Part shown: piece after piece, positions 59,307-64,000 of the stretch
Numbering within the stretch: the stretch's first letter is position 1
Layout: each line of letters begins with the position of its first letter
NCBI GenBank assembly: GCA_900753315.1
Contig: CAADYP010000006.1
Span: forward strand, 1 to 64,000
Length of the DNA stretch: 64,000 nucleotides
Source: Clostridia bacterium
GTDB taxonomy: Bacteria > Bacillota > Clostridia > Christensenellales > UBA1242
Direction: 5' to 3'
Notes under the pieces: model-generated
The model's input: only the letters and a program-made list of their open reading frames with translations
Told to the model about the DNA's origin: nothing
Databases searched by the model: none
Position numbers and translations under genes: made by a program

Positions 59307-60918
59307 AAATTTCTGTTCTGCTTTTTCCACCAACAAACATTCTATCTTCTTCTTTTGAGATTTTCTTTTCAAAATCAGCATAAGCCTGAATAGATGCCAG
59401 TATGCTTTCTTCAAAAATCTCTTCTTTACAATTTCCGTTTTCAGCAGAAATGCCACTCGCTTTGACAATTTGATGTTTTCTTTCAAGCATATCATCAATG
59501 TATGGATATTTGCTTGTATAATACTTGCCAAGCCTTGTGCTGTCTTTTCCATCAACATAGTCAAGGTCATACAATTTGAAAAATGCTTTTGTTGTCACAC
59601 CCAAACGAGCAGCCTTAAAAATCAAACTGCGATAGCAATCTTTTGGAATATCCTTAAAGTTTAATTTTCCGTCTTTTTTATCTGCTATTGTTTCAAGATA
59701 ATGCATAACTGCGTCCACATCTTTCCCTACTTTTCCACTTGAATAAAGGTTGTTTCCGACACCCTCCAAATCAAGCAAAGTAAACAAATCTTCATAAGAT
59801 ATTTCTTCACCATAAGCAGATGCCATATAGCGTTTCATATGCATAATTCTGTTTTTCAATGTAGGTGCTTTTGTCGTAACTCCGTCAAGCGAACCATTGA
59901 TTTCAACATATTTTAAAATTTCATTGCGAAGAAGTGAGAAATAATCAGCAGACACGCAAACTTCTTTCAATTTTTCTTCACAAACAAGTTCGATAACAAG
60001 TGCTATAGGCAATTTGAGAGTTGTTGAAGCAGCATACACAAAGTCACTCAATTTTGCATCATCTCTATATGTGTCAACAAAGCCATTTTCATCACGATAT
60101 TGCGAAATTTTTTCGAGCTCCATAAATCTGAAATAGACATCTGAATAGTCTCTATATCCCAGATTTTTCATAACTTCTTCAAAACTGTAATCCACTCCGG
60201 TTGTGCGCATCAAACTGTCTCTATAATTGTGAACCCTGTTATAGAAAGGAAGATTTTTTCTAATAACATGGAAACTTCCACCATTGGCACGATATTCTTC
60301 AATATCATTCAACAAATCTTGTCTCAAATCTGACGAATGTCTTTGAGTTCTTTTAAAGCCTGCCGCCTCTATCTTCTCTTGCATTGTCAACATATGTCCG
60401 TCAGCACCCGAAACAATAGTCCCCCAAATATAGTTATACTCTGGGTCGCTTCTTTCAAGCATGCTTGCACTTTTACCAGTTCTCTCTTCAAAAGCGATGA
60501 GCATTTGTCTGATTTTTCCAATAACATCTGTTGTTTTCTTTGGTTGTCTTGGATGTCCAATAGCCACAAATTTTTCTTCCAAAGTCATAGGTCTTCCATC
60601 TACAGTGTAAATGGCAGAATTTTTCAAATACGAAAGTGCTCTATCATTTGATGTCAATTCATCAACAGTGTGTCCCTGTGCAATAAATTCATCAACATAT
60701 CTTTTTGCTTTTACAAGTGGATTTTCTGATTTTGGCGCTCTTTCATATCCCACAAGTGCAAATCTTTGTTGCATAGTTAAACTTGCACCATTTGCATCAT
60801 AAAGTTTCAAATTGTGCAAATATGCATATGGTTTATCTTTCTTTTTAAGTTCATCAACACTCTTTCCACTTTCTTTCAAAAAAGCATCAAAAGTGATTTT
60901 AAGTTTTGTATAATCCAT
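59305..60918 (-). CDS. protein of about 60-residue repeats, unknown function
   Basis: A 537-residue protein that I do not recognise. It holds at least four to five diverged repeats of about 60 residues with the pattern 'F-ESGKSVDELKKKD-AYL-N-..-DG--LTM-EKF-A-GY-R': for example 'SLTMQQRFALVGYERAP', 'PMTLEEKFVAIGHPRQP' and 'MLTMQEKIEAAGFKRTQ'. Later copies end in 'YSFEEVMKNLGYRDY' and 'ISYEDLFTLLDLEGV'. The shape recalls the small repeats associated with HNH homing endonucleases, which would suggest DNA binding. No catalytic motif. The start is ATG 60918 (AGGGG 11 bases before); the ORF to 61005 overlaps the peptidase gene. It follows the peptidase by 28 bases. Confidence 0.7.
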   Translation of the reverse strand: MDYTKLKITFDAFLKESGKSVDELKKKDKPYAYLHNLKLYDANGASLTMQQRFALVGYERAPKSENPLVKAKRYVDEFIAQGHTVDELTSNDRALSYLKNSAIYTVDGRPMTLEEKFVAIGHPRQPKKTTDVIGKIRQMLIAFEERTGKSASMLERSDPEYNYIWGTIVSGADGHMLTMQEKIEAAGFKRTQRHSSDLRQDLLNDIEEYRANGGSFHVIRKNLPFYNRVHNYRDSLMRTTGVDYSFEEVMKNLGYRDYSDVYFRFMELEKISQYRDENGFVDTYRDDAKLSDFVYAASTTLKLPIALVIELVCEEKLKEVCVSADYFSLLRNEILKYVEINGSLDGVTTKAPTLKNRIMHMKRYMASAYGEEISYEDLFTLLDLEGVGNNLYSSGKVGKDVDAVMHYLETIADKKDGKLNFKDIPKDCYRSLIFKAARLGVTTKAFFKLYDLDYVDGKDSTRLGKYYTSKYPYIDDMLERKHQIVKASGISAENGNCKEEIFEESILASIQAYADFEKKISKEEDRMFVGGKSRTEI

Positions 60919-60946
60919 AATTATATTGTCCCCTAGCAAATAAAAT

Positions 60947-62119
60947 TTAGTTTTTCTCTTTTCTAGAAAGAACTCCGTCAAAATACTGTCTTCTTTCTTC
61001 AGCAATTTTTTGTTGTCTTTCAGGTGAAACCAAACAATTCATAATCTTTCTTTTATAATTTTCTCCTAAAAGAATTTTCCCTGCCTCATCAAGAGAACTT
61101 ATTTCACAACGACATCTCAAATAATTATCAAATTTTTGCATCGTCTCTTGTGGATTTTGTTTATATTCTTCAAACAATGTGAAAGCAATTGCTCTTCCCA
61201 CAACATAACGGAAGACATATGGTCCAATCAATTTTTGTCCATCGTCAGCGACATTTATCATTTTGCAAAGCAGCTCTTGTTCGTTCTTGTGTCCTTTGAT
61301 ATCTTTTGCAATATGTTTAAATTTTGATTTTGAAATTTCTCCACCAAGTCTATAAACCACTTCATTCTCTGTTATAAGTTCTTTGCAATCAGTTACAAAG
61401 CCATTATTTGTATAAAGCCAATATTGATTTATTTGATTTTGTGAAAATTTTTCATTTTTTTCAAGCCAATCTACAAAAACGGTTTCCATAAACAGACTTT
61501 CTATTTCCGCGAGGCTATCAACTTTAGGGTCTTCTCTTTTCTCTCTTGAAGATTGTGACAACAAGTGTCCAAACTCATGAGCAATAGTTGCCAAGCCGGA
61601 AAGGTTGTTTGCAGGATTAAGAGTCAATATCAACCCAGAGTCTTTTACCGAAACAAAATTATTACCACCTTTATCACCAAAAGGTTCATGTTCATTTACA
61701 AAAAATCTAGGGTCGCTTTTCAAACCTTCAAAATAACTAACCCAGTCATGCCTATTTATGTATTTTGCATCAATGTCACGATAAAAATCCATAACAATAG
61801 TTTTCATTTCATCAAGAGTCATATCCAAATATTTATATTGTGGAGATCTCGATATTCTTTCATCTCTGATTGCCGCCAAATAAGGAATATATGGAGAAAT
61901 AAAACGATGAAATTTCCCAAGCTTATTTCTAACATATCTTTTTCTAAATCTATTGACAAAATCATCATCAAAATCGATTTTTTCAATTGTGTATCTAGTT
62001 CTATCTAAATCTAATCTAACTCCATTGTTACACAATTTCAAAACTTCCTTCTTTTTCAAAATGCATTTTGTTCCATGAATTTTGGTATATTTATCAAAAA
62101 ACAAATCAAAAATTCCCAT
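60947..62119 (-). CDS. M3-like zinc metallopeptidase
   Basis: A 390-residue protein with a zinc motif 'IAHEFGHLLSQ' (HExxH), followed about 25 residues later by 'EIESLFMETVF', the glutamate-bearing helix of M3-type gluzincins. It lacks a signal peptide and the M3 N-terminal half is largely replaced, so it is shorter than oligoendopeptidase F (about 600). No substrate can be named. Good SD (GAGGGG). It is co-transcribed with the repeat protein gene. Confidence 0.75.
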   Translation of the reverse strand: MGIFDLFFDKYTKIHGTKCILKKKEVLKLCNNGVRLDLDRTRYTIEKIDFDDDFVNRFRKRYVRNKLGKFHRFISPYIPYLAAIRDERISRSPQYKYLDMTLDEMKTIVMDFYRDIDAKYINRHDWVSYFEGLKSDPRFFVNEHEPFGDKGGNNFVSVKDSGLILTLNPANNLSGLATIAHEFGHLLSQSSREKREDPKVDSLAEIESLFMETVFVDWLEKNEKFSQNQINQYWLYTNNGFVTDCKELITENEVVYRLGGEISKSKFKHIAKDIKGHKNEQELLCKMINVADDGQKLIGPYVFRYVVGRAIAFTLFEEYKQNPQETMQKFDNYLRCRCEISSLDEAGKILLGENYKRKIMNCLVSPERQQKIAEERRQYFDGVLSRKEKN

Positions 62120-62219
62120 GTTTCCCCTCTTTATAATATTATTTTAACATATTTGGTGATGTTTTTCAATAGAAAACAAAAAACAGGCACTTTTGTTTAT
62201 AAAATTATCAGATTTATAA

Positions 62220-62249
62220 GAAAAAAATCCAAACCAAATTGGTCTGGAT
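62220..62249 (-). terminator. terminator of tRNA-Leu(CAA)
   Basis: Minus-strand stem ATCCAGACC/GGTTTGGAT (one mismatch), 5-base loop and TTTTTTT. Confidence 0.88.
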
Positions 62250-62256
62250 AAAATTT

Positions 62257-62342
62257 TGGTGCCGAAGGAGGGGGTCGAACCCTCATGAAGTTGCCCTCGC
62301 GGGATTTTGAGTCCCGTGCGTCTGCCATTCCGCCACTTCGGC
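62257..62342 (-). tRNA. tRNA-Leu(CAA)
   Basis: Class II tRNA with acceptor GCCGAAG/CTTCGGC (one base varied), anticodon stem CGGGA/TCCCG around CTCAAAA (anticodon CAA), a long variable arm and encoded ACCA. Confidence 0.96.
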
Positions 62343-62512
62343 AAATTAGTTAAACGGCTATATTTTAGCATAAATATCACCGTTTGACAAGCATTTTTCT
62401 TATATTTTTCAAAAAGTATTACAAAAAGTCGGTTACTTATCTATTTAACAATTTGATTAAAAGATGATTCTGATAAATAATTGCATATTACTTGCTTTCT
62501 TCAATCAGCTCT

Positions 62513-62683
62513 TCAATAGTTTTCCCATCGACCTATTGCCATGTAATAAGCATTCAAAAACCCACAAGCAAAAGTAATAAAGCCAAAAAAATAATCATTG
62601 AAAATGACGGCAAAAATTACCGATATCAAAACTATTAATATCGGTATAATATACAATTGCAAAATTTTTTGTTTTTTTGTCAT
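62513..62683 (-). CDS. small two-TM membrane protein, possibly frameshifted at the C-terminus
   Basis: A 56-residue protein begins 'MTKKQKILQLYIIPILIVLI' and has two TM helices, then 'YYMAIGRWENY' before TGA. In the next frame the DNA continues 'DGKTIEELIEESK' to a TAA (62490-62488), a plausible natural tail, so a one-base frameshift near 62525 may have truncated it. It starts 11 bases after the alkaline phosphatase stop and is likely co-transcribed. A weak SD (AAAGGA) lies within the end of that gene. Not a recognised family. Confidence 0.55.
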   Translation of the reverse strand: MTKKQKILQLYIIPILIVLISVIFAVIFNDYFFGFITFACGFLNAYYMAIGRWENY

Positions 62684-62694
62684 TTTAAATAAAA

Positions 62695-63825
62695 TTATCC
62701 TTTGTTTGAAATCAACGCTTTTGTCAAACGGAATATGTCTGTATTGTCAATTTTTGATTTTATCACTTTTGACACATCGATTTCATCTGTGTTTATAGAA
62801 ATATAATAAGGAACATCTTTTGCGGTGTGCCCACTTGTAGAATACATAGAATTTCTTATCTTGTCTTTGCTTTGCCCACTATAATTCAACCCACCCGTTT
62901 CGTGATCGGCAGTGACAATTACCGCTGTGCCAGTTTGTCCAGCAAGTTTGTTTGAAACAACTTTTATACTTTCGTCAAAACTATTCAAATAATCCATCAT
63001 TTCAAAAATTTTGTTGCTGTGACTTCTCTTATCAATATGTGCTCCCTCAATCATCAAAAAATAGCCATTCTCAAAATTTTGTTCCATATAAGATATTGCA
63101 TAAGTTGAAAGCATCTCAAGAGTTGGGGTTGCATTTGTCCCATCTTTTGACACTACACTATCAAAGACTCCAAACACTTTTTGAGAAGTCTCTGCCAGGG
63201 CAGAATACTCTGAAACATATGTATATCCTTTATTTTCAAATTGAATTTGAAATTCATTATATTTTGTTAGTCCCGCACCAAGAAATAAGTCAATATTGCT
63301 GTTCAATTGTCCTTGAATAATATCATCTTTGTCGCCTCTGTCACTTGCATGAGAAGAAAAAGAAGCAGGTGTTGCACCATACAACGAATCAGTCGTCACA
63401 ACACCAACTCCAAGTCCAATACTTTTTGCATATTCACTTATTGTTTGAATATCTTTGCCAGCATGACGAGAGACTTCCCCATTATCATACTTTTTCCCAG
63501 TTGCCAAAGCACTCGCCGCTGCAGCACTATCTGTTGGTCCAAGCATATTGTTTGAGAATGTTGATACTTTGCCATGCAGATTCAGGCTTGTCATATACAT
63601 TTCCTTATCAAAATATGTTGAAGAAACTTTGATATGGTTTTCACCCATTCCATCCCCAATAAACAACACGGTTTTCTTTGCTTCTCCAACAAGCTTTGAA
63701 TAATCTGATTGGTTTAACATGCCGTTTCTATAAATCGCAATTCCAACAAAATATCCAGCAACAGTAAATATTAAAAAAGCGAAAATACTCAAAATGGATA
63801 AGAATATTTTATTTTTCTTTTGCAT
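62695..63825 (-). CDS. phoA: alkaline phosphatase, membrane-anchored
   Basis: The 376-residue enzyme hydrolyses phosphomonoesters outside the membrane. An N-terminal TM helix (about 7-31) anchors it. The metal and catalytic motifs are clear: 'FIGDGMGENH', nucleophile Ser in 'PTDSAAAASALATG', 'SHASDRGD', 'MIEGAHIDKRSHSN', 'TADHETGGLN' and 'SGHTAKDVP'. It is shorter than E. coli PhoA (471). AAGGGG lies nine bases before the ATG. It may respond to phosphate, but no Pho box was found. Confidence 0.93.
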   Translation of the reverse strand: MQKKNKIFLSILSIFAFLIFTVAGYFVGIAIYRNGMLNQSDYSKLVGEAKKTVLFIGDGMGENHIKVSSTYFDKEMYMTSLNLHGKVSTFSNNMLGPTDSAAAASALATGKKYDNGEVSRHAGKDIQTISEYAKSIGLGVGVVTTDSLYGATPASFSSHASDRGDKDDIIQGQLNSNIDLFLGAGLTKYNEFQIQFENKGYTYVSEYSALAETSQKVFGVFDSVVSKDGTNATPTLEMLSTYAISYMEQNFENGYFLMIEGAHIDKRSHSNKIFEMMDYLNSFDESIKVVSNKLAGQTGTAVIVTADHETGGLNYSGQSKDKIRNSMYSTSGHTAKDVPYYISINTDEIDVSKVIKSKIDNTDIFRLTKALISNKG

Positions 63826-63851
63826 TTTCCCAAACCCCTTTTACTGATAAA

Positions 63852-64000
63852 TTATTTCAACGAACTCGCCAACACGACAATAGGATTGTCAACTCCTTTC
63901 TTTTGTTCAAAACTGTTGTCTAATGCGACATTTATTGAAGAGTTTATCATATCACTAACATATTTTTCTTGTTGTTTCTCATTAAGCCCAAATGCCTCTC
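63852..64000 (-). CDS. C-terminal end of a gene that runs off the right edge
   Basis: The frame is open from the window edge to a TAA at 63854-63852 and codes 49 residues: 'EAFGLNEKQQEKYVSDMINSSINVALDNSFEQ' then 'KKGVDNPIVVLASSLK'. It is helical and charged. I do not recognise it; the gene is upstream of phoA on the same strand. Confidence 0.5.
   Translation of the reverse strand, partial: EAFGLNEKQQEKYVSDMINSSINVALDNSFEQKKGVDNPIVVLASSLK

Noticed and set aside
62343..62487. Hidden gene in the gap next to tRNA-Leu(CAA)
   Set aside because: No frame with SD or coding periodicity; AT-rich spacer only.
1..64000. CRISPR array, prophage or insertion sequence
   Set aside because: No regular direct repeats with spacers, integrase, transposase, capsid or terminase genes and no target-site duplications seen.

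Overview
The window comes from a low-GC (roughly one third G+C), Gram-positive-type bacterium of the Clostridia. Evidence: a germination protease (gpr) and the ytfI-ytfJ-dacF sporulation-associated cluster point to an endospore-forming lineage; promoters are strong TTGNNN-N17-TATAAT types, often with an extended TGN; stop codons and gene content are standard. Almost everything reads as ordinary core chromosome, with the minus strand carrying most genes. I see no phage, insertion sequence, CRISPR array or integrated element. The species is not identifiable from the sequence alone.

Layout. 1-2.6 kb: end of a nucleoside hydrolase gene, two small proteins, tRNA-Thr(CGU), and ribosomal protein S1. 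2.6-8.8 kb (minus): ytfI, ytfJ, dacF, rluB, a BaiN/HI0933-type flavoprotein, plsC, and upstream a UgtP-type glycolipid glucosyltransferase; this is a trimmed version of a conserved Clostridia gene order. 8.9-14.5 kb: DUF1846 protein, murI, gpr, rpsT, ung, a VanZ-like protein and a second uracil-glycosylase-fold protein. 14.6-15.3 kb: tRNA-Leu, tRNA-Cys, tRNA-Gly. 15.2-19 kb: an SbcD/SbcC-like (YhaO/YhaN) pair followed by a zinc ribbon and a P-loop protein. 19-27.5 kb: a DUF4097-type surface protein, a short AlaRS, then prfB (with its programmed frameshift), tsaD, pnuC and a U32 protein. 27.6-31.9 kb: MFS protein, a two-gene PIN-domain module, two tandem YwaF-family membrane proteins. 32-37 kb: the secG-rnr-smpB-ssrA translation-quality-control block, with the smpB stop codon touching the first base of tmRNA. 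37-42.3 kb: pyk, miaA, an ASCH protein, a small abundant-looking protein, a GH29 enzyme, a decayed toxin/immunity pair and tRNA-Thr(GGU). 42.4-50.6 kb: phosphoketolase, a heterodimeric ABC exporter, and small membrane proteins. 50.6-59.2 kb: rpsO-pnp and recJ-relA-hemZ. 59.3-64 kb: an unrecognised repeat protein next to an M3-like metallopeptidase, tRNA-Leu(CAA), a small membrane protein, alkaline phosphatase and a partial gene.

How the parts work together: the strongest theme is translation and its rescue (S1, S20, S15, S1-domain PNPase, RNase R, SmpB/tmRNA, PrfB, TsaD, MiaA, AlaRS, RluB, U32 tRNA-hydroxylation-type protein, RelA). Points that stand out are (i) several genes whose promoter -10 box lies exactly six bases before the start codon, implying leaderless mRNAs; (ii) a tmRNA with an asparagine-rich tag, abutting smpB; (iii) a RelA whose hydrolase motifs are gone; (iv) an AlaRS without its C-terminal domain; (v) a 60-residue-repeat protein beside a metallopeptidase, and a small-protein/PIN pair, both possible unrecognised systems. 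Functions are from family motifs read by eye; no database search was run.
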